IMG/VR virus record: IMGVR_UViG_3300027969_000058
Location: 1 to 64,000 of that record
Origin: a virus
Reading direction: 5' to 3' (one strand)
Length of the DNA: 64,000 bases
The notes below the pieces were generated by a model. It did not search any database and was not told where the DNA came from. It saw only the letters and a program-made list of their open reading frames with translations. A program made the position numbers and the translations under genes. This document shows positions 39,654 through 48,755 of this stretch, in pieces; the stretch's first letter is position 1, and every line of letters starts with the position of its first letter.

Positions 39654-41612
39654 TTATTCTCCCATCTTGTATTGGCTGTCAACCATTCGCTTGTGTAAAC
39701 TATCACTGCTCAGTTGACGCAATACTTGTACATTGTCTACAACTCGCTGTGCTTTATAAATCTCTTTAGGTTCATAAAAAGCAGTGTCTCTTAACACAAT
39801 TGAATATGCACTAAATCCCACAGGAGTTGTTGCCATAGTGGCAATATCAACTCCACTGGCTAATTCATTTGACTGTACATTTCTATTCACAGTGCTGTTT
39901 TGTTGTGTATTTTCTTGCATCATTTCAAAACGCGGTTGTATCATCATATCTGATAGAGGATTACCAGCACGACCCGAGCCACCGACGCTGGCTACTTGTG
40001 TTGGCGGTGCTTCTACATCCACTGGTCTTGCTTCTGATCGAGGTTGATACACTGGTGCGGACTGTGTAGTTGGCGGTGCTATATTAGATACAGTAAATGA
40101 ACTTAGTGGGTTGTAGGCAAATGGATTAACATTAAGGGTCAATCCTGTACCGCTGGCTGTTTGCTGAGTTGTTTGAGTTGTTCTACTTACCTGTGTCTGT
40201 ACTGACGAAGCCTGTTGTGTAGTAAGTTGAGATTGTGTTGATTGCGTCATTGTCTGCTGACTGGTCTGTGTTGTTTGACTGGAAAACTGTGCGGCTGCTG
40301 TGGCACTGTTGGCACTCATATCTTGATTTATGCTAACTGCGGCATTACTGGCGGCGTTTGAACTTTGCACAGCACCTTCAAATGCTTTGGCTGCATTTTG
40401 CACAGCCGTTGCTTGTACTGCTTTGTCTTTTTCCTGTGCGGCACGAGCTACACTCAATGCTGCCCCCGGTGTCATCTTAGGACCATCATTTGATCTACCA
40501 GGTCCTGCTTGTTGTGGACCAGCTTGGCTTGGCCCCGAACTTGGCGGTGGTGCAGACTGTGCTTGTTGTGGAGGACCGCCTGCAGGTTGTGGACCAGCGG
40601 CTGGACCTTGTTGCGGACCTTGCGGGCCAGGCTGTGATGGACTATCTTGTGGCCCGCCGGAATTTTGATTTGGCTCTTGCCCTTGCGGGCCTGCTGCCGG
40701 ACCTTGTGGTCCTTGTGGTCCTACTTGTCCCATTGGGCCTTGCGGTCCTTGCGGCCCAGGTGCAGGGTTAGTAAAGTCAGTGCCTGTTAGTGCTGGGCCT
40801 GCTGCCGGTCCAGGAGACACTAATGCATAGTTAGTCACAGGCACAAACGATGTTGCAGATGCATTTGATACTGTGGATCCTAATATTGAATTTTTAACAG
40901 TGGCTAATGCATATCCTGGACAAGTGGGACTTGACAGTGGGTCAGCAATACACGGATCAGGCTTAACTGAATATTTTAAACTGAAGTTTACATTCATAAC
41001 TTCTGGGCCGTACGGTCCTACCCAATAATTGTTATCTCTACCAACAAATCCATATTGTACATTACCCATAGTTGATGCAGTATAAGGCGTGGCAAATGTT
41101 TCGCTAAAATTAAAAGTAGTCCAATTATACCTTCTATTAGTCTGACTTGTATAATCATAGGCAGCAACTTGATTGCCGCTACTGCCATATAATTTTACAT
41201 AGGCAGACAAATAATCCTGAGCACCATTATCCCAACCGTTGCCGTTTTTAGCAGTGAATCCAAAGTTGAATCCGCTAAGTTGCACTCCACTGCCGCCAAT
41301 AGACAATGCCTTGTTTATGTTGACCACTTGATTTAAGTCTACTGTGCCGTATGAAAAATTAATAACATTAGATCCAGCACCCCACGCACTTACTCGAGGA
41401 TTAGGGCCGCAATATCCAGGGTCTCCATATGACCAACATGTCAACTGTTGTCCCACACTGCCTGCATTATTCCAGACTGATGTTGTATCCGTGGGACTAC
41501 CGGTAAAATTTGTTAGATTACCAGTAACAGAGTCAGTTGTTTGACTATTAGAATAACTTGAACACAAGAGCCCCAAGCAGAGCACCAATGCCAACTTTCT
41601 TATAAGTGTCAT
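39654..41612 (-). CDS. Exported collagen-like protein
   Basis: 652 residues with a signal peptide (MTLIRKLALVLCLGLLCSSY). The first 240 residues are beta-rich, then a Gly-Pro-Gln-rich region of imperfect Gly-x-y repeats (GPQGPQGPMG, then Ala/Pro/Gln-rich), followed by Ala/Ser/Gln-rich segments and a C-terminal part. Collagen-like stalks are known in phage and bacterial fibres. It overlaps the start of the next exported protein by 65 bp. Confidence 0.75.
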   Translation of the reverse strand: MTLIRKLALVLCLGLLCSSYSNSQTTDSVTGNLTNFTGSPTDTTSVWNNAGSVGQQLTCWSYGDPGYCGPNPRVSAWGAGSNVINFSYGTVDLNQVVNINKALSIGGSGVQLSGFNFGFTAKNGNGWDNGAQDYLSAYVKLYGSSGNQVAAYDYTSQTNRRYNWTTFNFSETFATPYTASTMGNVQYGFVGRDNNYWVGPYGPEVMNVNFSLKYSVKPDPCIADPLSSPTCPGYALATVKNSILGSTVSNASATSFVPVTNYALVSPGPAAGPALTGTDFTNPAPGPQGPQGPMGQVGPQGPQGPAAGPQGQEPNQNSGGPQDSPSQPGPQGPQQGPAAGPQPAGGPPQQAQSAPPPSSGPSQAGPQQAGPGRSNDGPKMTPGAALSVARAAQEKDKAVQATAVQNAAKAFEGAVQSSNAASNAAVSINQDMSANSATAAAQFSSQTTQTSQQTMTQSTQSQLTTQQASSVQTQVSRTTQTTQQTASGTGLTLNVNPFAYNPLSSFTVSNIAPPTTQSAPVYQPRSEARPVDVEAPPTQVASVGGSGRAGNPLSDMMIQPRFEMMQENTQQNSTVNRNVQSNELASGVDIATMATTPVGFSAYSIVLRDTAFYEPKEIYKAQRVVDNVQVLRQLSSDSLHKRMVDSQYKMGE

Positions 41613-42714
41613 CTATTTTTGCCTCATCTATTTTTGGTATTTTATCCAAGTTAGCTTCCCACTCAGCTTTGGCTTGTAAACCAATCTTACCTTCGTATGG
41701 GCAAGGAGTGCCAGCAGCCAACATAGCGTCAAAAACACGACGATCTTGACACATAGTAGCAACTGCGGCTACCTTCATACCCATATCATACAATGTTTTA
41801 CTTAACTTTAGTCGTTCACAATTCATATCGCGAACTGTTCCGCCGCCACTTACACCAAATATTTGTGTTTGTATACTTCCGCTTGTTCCTGTTGAGCATA
41901 AGTCGGCATTGCCGCCGCTCATCATTGCTGGGGCAACTGACGTAGGAGGAGGTTGGATTACTCGTTGTGTTATTTCAGTTTTGTTAATGTTAGTGTTGGT
42001 CATTTCACCACTGTTAATATTTTGATTAACGTTGGCATTTTGATTAACATTAGTACTGGTGTTAGTGTTATTATTGTTATTAGTCATTGTACCACTATTG
42101 GTATTTTGATTAATGTTAGTCATTGTACCACTATTAATGTTAGTGTTAGTGTTAGTGTTATTTGAGGTAGAAGTACTGTTATTAATATTACGGTTAGTCA
42201 TGTCGCCGGTATTAACATTATTGTTAGTATTTGTACTGGTACTGACATTATTGTTGTTATAGGTCATTGTACCACTGTTAATGTTATTGTTAGTATTAAC
42301 ATTATTAGATGTACTGGTACTGGTACTAATATTACGGTTAGTCATATCACCTGTGTTAACGTTGTTGTTGTTAAATGTTTGCGTACCGCTGTTAATGTTG
42401 TTGTTGTTATTGTTATTTGTATAGGTAACTGAACCACTCATAACATTGTTGTTATTATTGTTGTTGGTTACTGTGCCACTATTAACGTTGTTGTTGTTAT
42501 TAGTGTTGGTTGTGCCACCGCTTAATGCAGTGTTATTGTTAGTAGTGACTGTGCCACTATTAACGTTGTTAGTGTTGATCGTACTGGTACTGGTAGTAGT
42601 ACTATTAGTGTCAACCAGAGACTTTGAGTCGTAGGTACCCTGATTGATTAGTGTTTGTGCTTGTGCCGAAAGTGCAAGAAAGGCTATTATGCCCATTATT
42701 ACTTTTCTTTTCAT
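41548..42714 (-). CDS. Exported Asn-rich repeat protein
   Basis: 388 residues; signal peptide MKRKVIMGIIAFLALSAQA. Residues about 40-250 consist of short Asn/Thr units (such as NNNVNSGTVT and NINSGTMT), which could form a beta-solenoid. The C-terminal part has Cys residues (MNCERLKL, TMCQDRRVF) and ends in a hydrophobic helix. Likely a surface or fibre component. Confidence 0.75.
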   Translation of the reverse strand: MKRKVIMGIIAFLALSAQAQTLINQGTYDSKSLVDTNSTTTSTSTINTNNVNSGTVTTNNNTALSGGTTNTNNNNNVNSGTVTNNNNNNNVMSGSVTYTNNNNNNNINSGTQTFNNNNVNTGDMTNRNISTSTSTSNNVNTNNNINSGTMTYNNNNVSTSTNTNNNVNTGDMTNRNINNSTSTSNNTNTNTNINSGTMTNINQNTNSGTMTNNNNNTNTSTNVNQNANVNQNINSGEMTNTNINKTEITQRVIQPPPTSVAPAMMSGGNADLCSTGTSGSIQTQIFGVSGGGTVRDMNCERLKLSKTLYDMGMKVAAVATMCQDRRVFDAMLAAGTPCPYEGKIGLQAKAEWEANLDKIPKIDEAKIDDTYKKVGIGALLGALVFKLF

Positions 42715-42820
42715 GTTTTTCGCTCCATGTGAGAAATTTGTTCACCTATATATTTACGTATAGATTTGCGGAAATTAAACTCCGATGTTATTTTTTTGTT
42801 AGGTGTAAATTTTTTAACAC

Positions 42821-42958
42821 CTAACGATCATTCGTAGGCTTAGGCGCTCGAACTCGGTCCTTAGATTCTTTCAGTATCTTTTCCGCTAATGGACTGGAGT
42901 GATGCGGGTGCTGCTTTGGGGGTGTTTTAGGTCTTGGCTTATGTTTGAACCAGCTCAT
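42821..42958 (-). CDS. Small basic protein, 45 residues
   Basis: MSWFKHKPRPKTPPKQHPHH, Pro/His-rich then a helix (SPLAEKILKESKDRVR). SD AGGGAG lies seven bases before the ATG, but the same bases form one arm of a hairpin (42965-43003), so translation may be regulated. A second hairpin without a T-run follows the stop. Confidence 0.65.
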   Translation of the reverse strand: MSWFKHKPRPKTPPKQHPHHSSPLAEKILKESKDRVRAPKPTNDR

Positions 42959-42964
42959 AAGAAA

Positions 42965-43003
42965 TCTCCCTGTTGTTGCAAATTATTTACAACTCGAGGG
43001 AGA
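42965..43003 (-). promoter_or_regulatory. Hairpin covering the SD of the 45-residue gene
   Basis: TCTCCC...GGGAGA arms with inner GTTG/CAAC pairing enclose the AGGGAG SD on the minus strand. Confidence 0.5.
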
Positions 43004-43024
43004 TGATTTATCTACAGCTATTAT

Positions 43025-44698
43025 TTAAGCAATGCCTACTTGCGGGCCAGCTTTACCTTGACTATCGTCAAAATCAATACCACCTGAAATAACTACACTG
43101 CTGTCACCAGATGTAAGCATGTCACCTGAGTTAATAACTGTGTAGTTGCCGTTAGTTGGGTTAAGAACTAAGATAATGCCAACATTGTCAGTTTGGCTGT
43201 AAATTTGATACCATGCGGCTGTTAGAATTGTTTTAAACTTTTCGTAGTCAATAGTACCATCTTCATTTGGAATACTTGCAATCATTTCTTCGTCAAAGAA
43301 TGGTCTTCCTTTTTCTGAAACAACTGCTCCTACCGCAGTGATTAAAAATTCTGCCACAGCACCTTGTGGATTTACGCCGCGCTTGCCTTGTAGACCTGGC
43401 GGTACTTGTGCATTAAAACTATCAAACCATTTAGGGCTTGTCATGCTTGTATGCTTAACAGAGCCAGTTTCTTTTGTCTTGCCTGTACCTACTTTAGTTT
43501 TCACACCTTTAACAGTTTTGTACTTAAATTCTTCGCTAAAGTTTTTACCAATGCTATTGGGATCAACACCTGCTGTGTCGCATAGTTTTTTTAGTGCAGG
43601 TATAAATGTTTTCTTACCAGCAGAACCTGCAAGGACTCCGCTACCGCCTAATCGACCACCACTGTTAGCGTTACGGCTGGCCTTAACTTCAACATCAACT
43701 GAATTACCGGTTGCATCAACACTGCTTAGATCGCCTTTGCCTTTAGATTTTGAAACTGGTTTGCAAAGAATGGATAATCCAAGTTCACCTGGACCCCAGG
43801 CGCCACCGCCTTGGCCTGCGTCTAACGCTAATAGCTTATCAAATATTTTTTCGTATATGTATGCTAAGTCGGGATCAGTAATTAGTAATGCAATATTTCC
43901 TTCTTTAAGATTAAGCAAATCATTAAACTCAACAATACCAGTCTCACATTGTTTCATAAAGTTTAAAATTTTAGGACTTTCTTTTTTAAAATTTCTTAAG
44001 TTAGGAGGTTGGTCTTTAAATCCCAAATCTTGGAAAATGTTTTCTAATGGGTATAGCAACTTTTGATAAAGTGCAGTTTGTGTAGGTTTTGGACGAGTAT
44101 TGTTCTCATCACGCTCACCTACACGTTTTGATTCATTAGAATACCAAACACGTAATTGATCTAATATACCCACTGCTTTACCTGCTAACAAGTCAGCAGA
44201 TTCTTTAACTTGTTTAAAGAATTGATCTACAGTTACTAATGCTTCTGTACCGCCAGCAGTAAATGATTTCTTAACAGCACTAACATGTCCTTTGTGAATC
44301 ATTCTCATAGAGTCTCGTAATGCTGGATCAGTACGCAAATTTGATAACATTTTTGCAGCAGCTTTGGGATCGCTCATCAATGCAACAAATGATTCGTACC
44401 ACGGTTCGTCGCCTGCTTCGACTGCTTCTGCTATTGGTTCTTCTTTAGCTGGCGCAGGTACTTGAGCTACAGGAGCTGGGGTTGTAACTTGCGGTTGAGC
44501 TGCTGGTGCAGCCGGCTCTTCTATCGATTGCTTAGTAGTTGAAACAAGATTCTTAATAACACCCATAGCAACACTATAAAGCGGATCGTTAGGATCAACA
44601 ATTTCAATAATGTTGCTTAGAATCTGAAGATCGTTTTCACCTTTGCCCGTAGGCGGTGCAAACTCTAATAGGATTGATTTAAATTCACTGTATCTCAT
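43025..44698 (-). CDS. Large phage protein, possible PD-(D/E)xK nuclease region
   Basis: 557 residues, first residues MRYSEFKSILLEFAPP. A Pro/Ala/Gln-rich linker is near 60-105. SSVDATGNSVDVEVKASRN looks like the D...E-x-K pattern of the PD-(D/E)xK nuclease superfamily. The rest is helical. Next to the bilin genes but separate from them. Function uncertain. Confidence 0.55.
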   Translation of the reverse strand: MRYSEFKSILLEFAPPTGKGENDLQILSNIIEIVDPNDPLYSVAMGVIKNLVSTTKQSIEEPAAPAAQPQVTTPAPVAQVPAPAKEEPIAEAVEAGDEPWYESFVALMSDPKAAAKMLSNLRTDPALRDSMRMIHKGHVSAVKKSFTAGGTEALVTVDQFFKQVKESADLLAGKAVGILDQLRVWYSNESKRVGERDENNTRPKPTQTALYQKLLYPLENIFQDLGFKDQPPNLRNFKKESPKILNFMKQCETGIVEFNDLLNLKEGNIALLITDPDLAYIYEKIFDKLLALDAGQGGGAWGPGELGLSILCKPVSKSKGKGDLSSVDATGNSVDVEVKASRNANSGGRLGGSGVLAGSAGKKTFIPALKKLCDTAGVDPNSIGKNFSEEFKYKTVKGVKTKVGTGKTKETGSVKHTSMTSPKWFDSFNAQVPPGLQGKRGVNPQGAVAEFLITAVGAVVSEKGRPFFDEEMIASIPNEDGTIDYEKFKTILTAAWYQIYSQTDNVGIILVLNPTNGNYTVINSGDMLTSGDSSVVISGGIDFDDSQGKAGPQVGIA

Positions 44699-44708
44699 AG
44701 TGTAATAT

Positions 44709-45389
44709 TTAGCGTATTTCCGGGAAGAGACATTCCTGTACGAACACTGTTACATCTTCTTCGCTAAGGCCTAAGCTAACCATAACTTTAGGTGTGTGCG
44801 GATTTTGCTTTTGATTTTGTGCATAGTAGTTCTGTGCTGCCGATGTATCTACAGCAGTGTTATTAGTTTCGCCTACACATTCTGTATAGTGATTTACTAA
44901 AATACTTGCTAAAGATGCTATCTGCTTTAGTTCGCTTTCATCACTAACGTTTCCGGCTGCTACCATATTTTTACTAAAAATACGCTGAGCCCATTCTGGT
45001 AATGCACGTTGTTTGTTCCATTCGTAACGACTGACTTCATCGCCGAAGTATTCAATCATAGGATGTGCTGTGTCGCCTGCTGGGCTGTAGTCAATAAAAC
45101 AACCGGTAATCTTGTTTTTACCTGCGATTACGTCAAAGCCGAATATCGGAGCAGGATTATGCGTATGTGGGAAAATACAACAATGCATCATCCAAAGACC
45201 TTTAGTGTCACGAGCGTCTACAATATCGATGTGTGCTCGTCTATACAATTCGCCTGAATACACGCGGTTAACCCAACCGGGTTGGTTAAATCGATCCATT
45301 CCGGGCTCATTAACTAATGTGCCCGTTTTCTCAAAAGTCTGTTCGAATTTTTCAGCAATATCTTGCAGTGTTTCCCAAACGTTACTCAT
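44709..45389 (-). CDS. Ferredoxin-dependent bilin reductase (PebS/PcyX-like)
   Basis: 226 residues. IFGFDVIAGKNKITGCFIDY corresponds to the FDBR beta-sheet that encloses biliverdin, and FPHTHNPAPIFGFD has the catalytic Asp/His region. It overlaps the heme oxygenase stop by eight bases, so biliverdin can pass directly on. FDBRs with an adjacent HO are known from marine phages (PebS in cyanophages; PcyX in phages linked to alphaproteobacteria). Which bilin is made cannot be told by eye. Confidence 0.85.
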   Translation of the reverse strand: MSNVWETLQDIAEKFEQTFEKTGTLVNEPGMDRFNQPGWVNRVYSGELYRRAHIDIVDARDTKGLWMMHCCIFPHTHNPAPIFGFDVIAGKNKITGCFIDYSPAGDTAHPMIEYFGDEVSRYEWNKQRALPEWAQRIFSKNMVAAGNVSDESELKQIASLASILVNHYTECVGETNNTAVDTSAAQNYYAQNQKQNPHTPKVMVSLGLSEEDVTVFVQECLFPEIR

Positions 45390-45921
45390 TTCCTAATACT
45401 TTCATTAATTTAATTGCCCATTCAAATGCAACACGGGCTTCGTCGCCAAGGTCGTCTGTAAGCTCTGCACGAATGGCTGCTTTTAAATTATGTGCATCCT
45501 TGAATTCGTAGAACTTACCAGAGCCTGGGCATTTTTTAGCAATGATCTGTCCGCCAAATAAATCGCCCATATGACGGCAGTATAGGTGTGCCTTAACTAA
45601 GTGTTTACGAGAGTCGTCGTAATTTAGTGCTAACAAATACTGGTAGTATTCAATGGTTGCAGGCAGCCATCTAAGTTGATGGTGCGGCCCAACTAATTCT
45701 ATACAGTCTTGATATATCTTATGTGTACGTTCAATGTCTGGTAAGTTTTTTAACATACCTTGACTATTTGCCGCAGTTTCAATGCCGTTGTATACTAATA
45801 CCATTTGCCAAAGATAGTTAGCATACTCTTCTTTAGAAAAGGTTCCGCCAACTAACTTTTTAGCAAATAAAGTTTCTTCTGCTTTTTGATGTAGATCGTG
45901 TGTAATGTCTCGTAAGCTCAT
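45382..45921 (-). CDS. Heme oxygenase
   Basis: 179 residues. Proximal His in DLHQKAEE (H11) and the distal loop GDLFGGQIIAKK match HO of the HmuO/HO-1 class. Converts heme to biliverdin, iron and CO using reduced ferredoxin. Overlaps ClpS upstream (4 bp) and the bilin reductase downstream (8 bp), so the three are coupled. Length is typical for bacterial HO. Confidence 0.9.
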   Translation of the reverse strand: MSLRDITHDLHQKAEETLFAKKLVGGTFSKEEYANYLWQMVLVYNGIETAANSQGMLKNLPDIERTHKIYQDCIELVGPHHQLRWLPATIEYYQYLLALNYDDSRKHLVKAHLYCRHMGDLFGGQIIAKKCPGSGKFYEFKDAHNLKAAIRAELTDDLGDEARVAFEWAIKLMKVLGNE

Positions 45922-46220
45922 TCTTCTTCCATTTTAATTTGGAGTGGGAAACCACTTGCTCGGGCAAGCTGGGTAGCTTCGACTGCTTTTACTTCTGCAA
46001 TTTCGAAACTGTAAACTCCAGCAATTCCACTACCAGTACTATGTATCTGTATTGTAATATCTTTAGCTGTTTCTTGAGTGTGCTTAAAAATATCGGTTAA
46101 GATTCCAACTACAAAATCCATAGGAGTAGTATCGTCGTTGATGAGAACTACTTTCCAACGTTTAGGTTCTTGAATCTTTTGTTTGATTTTATCGTCAATT
46201 TGAATTTCAGATGTAGGCAT
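45918..46220 (-). CDS. clpS: ClpS adaptor protein
   Basis: 100 residues; WKVVLINDDTTPMDFVVGIL is the ClpS N-end substrate-binding signature. Directs N-degron proteins to ClpAP. Phage copy may redirect host proteolysis. Directly follows a terminator at 46236-46260, with its own SD (AAAGAGAG). Confidence 0.93.
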   Translation of the reverse strand: MPTSEIQIDDKIKQKIQEPKRWKVVLINDDTTPMDFVVGILTDIFKHTQETAKDITIQIHSTGSGIAGVYSFEIAEVKAVEATQLARASGFPLQIKMEEE

Positions 46221-46235
46221 AGTTATACTCTCTTT

Positions 46236-46260
46236 AAAAAGGGAGAAGTTGCCTCCTCCC
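46236..46260 (-). terminator. Rho-independent terminator
   Basis: GGGAG...CTCCC hairpin followed by T5, between hsp20 and clpS. Confidence 0.75.
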
Positions 46261-46273
46261 GTATTATTTACAT

Positions 46274-46708
46274 TTATTTTACTTCAATTCTTCGAGGCTT
46301 AAGAGCGTCGGGAATTATAAGTGTAAGTTTAATATGAAGGATGCCGTTAGTCAACAATACGTCGCCCACTTCCATATACTGCGGAATAGTAAAGGCTCTT
46401 TCAAAGTTTCTTGCGGCGAGGCCTCGATGTATGTATTGAGCATCACTGTTTTCTATTTCAGGCTTGTAACCCTTAATAATTAACTGATCCTGGTCAACCT
46501 CGACTGATATATCAGGCTTGTCAAATCCTGCAACTGCAATCTCAATTTCGTAGTGTGTATCGTCAAATTTGAGTATATTGAACGGAGGGTAATTGATGTT
46601 GTTACCAATTCCTTTTGATTCGATGTTATTGAAAATACGATCAAATCCGATCAATGCTCTACTTAAATGGGCAAGAGCTGCCGCATCAATAGTTCTTAAT
46701 TGTGTCAT
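46274..46708 (-). CDS. hsp20: Small heat-shock protein Hsp20
   Basis: 144 residues. Alpha-crystallin domain (YEIEIAVAGFDKPDISVEVDQ; GLAARNFERAFTIP), with the C-terminal conserved LIIP-like ending. Holds unfolding proteins. Hsp20 is common in T4-like phages of marine bacteria. Its leader carries a ROSE-like hairpin (46716-46762), so production is probably induced by heat. Confidence 0.95.
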   Translation of the reverse strand: MTQLRTIDAAALAHLSRALIGFDRIFNNIESKGIGNNINYPPFNILKFDDTHYEIEIAVAGFDKPDISVEVDQDQLIIKGYKPEIENSDAQYIHRGLAARNFERAFTIPQYMEVGDVLLTNGILHIKLTLIIPDALKPRRIEVK

Positions 46709-46715
46709 TTTATTT

Positions 46716-46762
46716 CTCCTTAATAAGCAAGAACTGCGTAGGGCCCCGAAGGCGCCCTACTT
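46716..46762 (-). promoter_or_regulatory. ROSE-like RNA thermometer of hsp20
   Basis: CTTGCT (46726-46731) faces AGGAG (46716-46720): U-A, C-G, bulged G, U-G, U-A, C-G, the core pairing of ROSE elements, closing the SD. An upstream hairpin (GTAGGG/CCCTAC, TTCG loop, 46738-46760) completes the module. Shared plan with the dnaK leader. Confidence 0.72.
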
Positions 46763-46775
46763 TAAAAATACTATC

Positions 46776-48695
46776 TTATTTTCTATCTTTAAAGATTTCT
46801 TCAAACTCTGCGTTTGTTTCAGCGGTGGTAGGTGTCTTACCTTCGTTTTTACTATTTTGTAAATCACCACGGACTTTCATGATTGGTTCTGCTATTTTTA
46901 CAAGTTCCGTAGCCGCTTTATTAATTACATCGGTATCTTCACCTGCTAACGCTTCTTCAACTGCTGTTACACCTGCAAGGAATGCATCTCTATCTTCCTG
47001 AGTGATTTTATCTTTAAACTCTTCACTTTCTTCAACGTCTTTAAGATCAGATTTTAGACTGTTAACCAATGCTTCGGCTTGGTTTCGCTCTTCAATAAGA
47101 GTTCGAAGTTTTTTATCTGACTCTGCATTAGCTTCAGCATCTTGTACCATACGCTCGATTTCTTCTGGTGTAAGACCGCTGTTACCTTGGATGGTAATTT
47201 TGTTTTCTTTACCAGTTAGTTGATCTTTAGCAGATACATGCATAATACCATTAGCATCAATATCGAGTGTTACTTCAACTTGTGGCTGGCCTCTACGGCT
47301 TGGCGTTGGGATCCCTTCAAGATTAAACTCGCCTAACAATTTGTTATACTGAGTAAACTCACGTTCTCCCTGGAAACATCTAATAGTAACAGCCTGTTGA
47401 TTATCTTCAGCAGTTGTAAAATTCTGGCTTGTCTTAGTTGGGATAGTGGAGTTTTTAGCAATTAGCTTTGCCATCACGCCACCTTGGGTTTCAATACCAA
47501 GACTCAACGGAGTAACGTCTAATAGCAATACATCATTACGATCGCCTTTTAATACTGCGCCCTGGATTGCCGCGCCTGCCGCCACAGCTTCGTCTGGATT
47601 AACGTCTTTGCGTGGAGCCTTGCCAAATAGCTTTTCAACAGCTTCTTGCACCTTGGGCATACGTGTCATACCACCAACAAGAATAACATCACTGATGTCA
47701 GATGCTTGTAAGCCTGCGTCTGCTAATGCTGTACGGCATGGAGCCAAAGATCTCTGAATCAATGCATCTACTAAACTTTCAAATTTAGATCGGCTAATAG
47801 TAACATTTAAGTGCTTAGGTCCTGTGGCGTCAGCTGTGATATATGGTAAATTCACTGATGTGCTCTGTGTACTTGACAATTCAATCTTGGCTTTTTCAGC
47901 GGCTTCTTTCAAACGCTGTAATGCCAACATATCCTTAGTTAAGTCGATGCCTTGTTCTTTCTTGAACTCATCAACGATGTAATCCATAATACGTTGGTCA
48001 AAGTCTTCGCCGCCAAGGAATGTATCACCATTGGTAGACATTACTTCAATTTGTTTGTCGCCCTCAACTTCTGAAATTTCAATAATAGAAATATCAAATG
48101 TTCCGCCGCCAAGATCATAAACTGCAATCTTGCAGTCTGTTTTTTCTTGTTTGTCAACACCATAGGCAAGTGCGGCCGCTGTTGGCTCGTTGATAATACG
48201 CAGAACGTCAAGTCCTGCAATTTTGCCAGCATCTTTTGTTGCCTGTCTCTGGCTATCATTAAAGTATGCAGGAACAGTAATAACTGCTTCAGTTACTGCA
48301 TAACCAAGATAGTCTTCTGCAGTCTGTTTCATTTTACGTAAAACTTCCGCTGAGATTTGTGGCGGTGCTAATTCTTTATCATTAACCTTAACCCATGCAT
48401 CGCCGTTTTCAGCTTCTATAATAGTGTATGGCATTAGGCCAATATCTTTCTGTACAGCTTCTTCTTTGAATTTACGACCAATTAAACGCTTTGATGCGTA
48501 GATTGTGTTTTTTGGGTTAGTGACTGCTTGTCGTTTTGCTGTTGCACCTACAAGAATTTCCGTATCTGTATATGCAATGATTGAGGGTGTTGTACGTGCG
48601 CCTTCGCTATTTTCAATAACTTTAGTAACGCCATTTTCAATAATGGCTACACACGAATTTGTTGTACCGAGATCGATACCGATGACTTTGCTCAT
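46776..48695 (-). CDS. dnaK: Full-length Hsp70 chaperone DnaK
   Basis: 639 residues, complete: nucleotide-binding domain with [11 protein letters not shown] and [10 protein letters not shown]-type motif ([12 protein letters not shown]), linker [12 protein letters not shown], and substrate domain with lid. Length equals bacterial DnaK. Phages rarely carry it. No DnaJ or GrpE gene is visible. It may also serve the phage IscU, which carries the Hsp70-recognised LPPVK motif. Translation is probably controlled by the ROSE-like leader. Confidence 0.97.
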   Translation of the reverse strand: MSKVIGIDLGTTNSCVAIIENGVTKVIENSEGARTTPSIIAYTDTEILVGATAKRQAVTNPKNTIYASKRLIGRKFKEEAVQKDIGLMPYTIIEAENGDAWVKVNDKELAPPQISAEVLRKMKQTAEDYLGYAVTEAVITVPAYFNDSQRQATKDAGKIAGLDVLRIINEPTAAALAYGVDKQEKTDCKIAVYDLGGGTFDISIIEISEVEGDKQIEVMSTNGDTFLGGEDFDQRIMDYIVDEFKKEQGIDLTKDMLALQRLKEAAEKAKIELSSTQSTSVNLPYITADATGPKHLNVTISRSKFESLVDALIQRSLAPCRTALADAGLQASDISDVILVGGMTRMPKVQEAVEKLFGKAPRKDVNPDEAVAAGAAIQGAVLKGDRNDVLLLDVTPLSLGIETQGGVMAKLIAKNSTIPTKTSQNFTTAEDNQQAVTIRCFQGEREFTQYNKLLGEFNLEGIPTPSRRGQPQVEVTLDIDANGIMHVSAKDQLTGKENKITIQGNSGLTPEEIERMVQDAEANAESDKKLRTLIEERNQAEALVNSLKSDLKDVEESEEFKDKITQEDRDAFLAGVTAVEEALAGEDTDVINKAATELVKIAEPIMKVRGDLQNSKNEGKTPTTAETNAEFEEIFKDRK

Positions 48696-48703
48696 AATAG
48701 TTT

Positions 48704-48752
48704 CTCCTTAGTTAAGCAAGAATTTGTAGGCCCTTACGGCGCTCTACAAATT
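48704..48752 (-). promoter_or_regulatory. ROSE-like RNA thermometer of dnaK
   Basis: CTTGCT (48715-48720) pairs with AGGAG (48704-48708) in the same bulged-G manner; upstream hairpin TTTGTAG/CTACAAA at 48722-48752. Same two-hairpin plan as hsp20 although the stem sequences differ. Confidence 0.72.
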
Positions 48753-48755
48753 TAT

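Noticed and set aside
39784-40771. Plus-strand open frames of 60-110 codons
   Set aside because: Shadows of the Gly-Pro-Gln repeat gene on the minus strand.
41950-42650. Repetitive plus-strand sequence that could be a CRISPR or microsatellite
   Set aside because: It is the antisense of the Asn/Thr repeats in the minus-strand coding sequence; spacers are not unique and units are codon-based.
42790-42830. Hairpin GTTAGGTGT/ACACCTAAC as a terminator for the 45-residue gene
   Set aside because: The run after the hairpin on the minus strand is A, not T; on the plus strand it precedes the hairpin.
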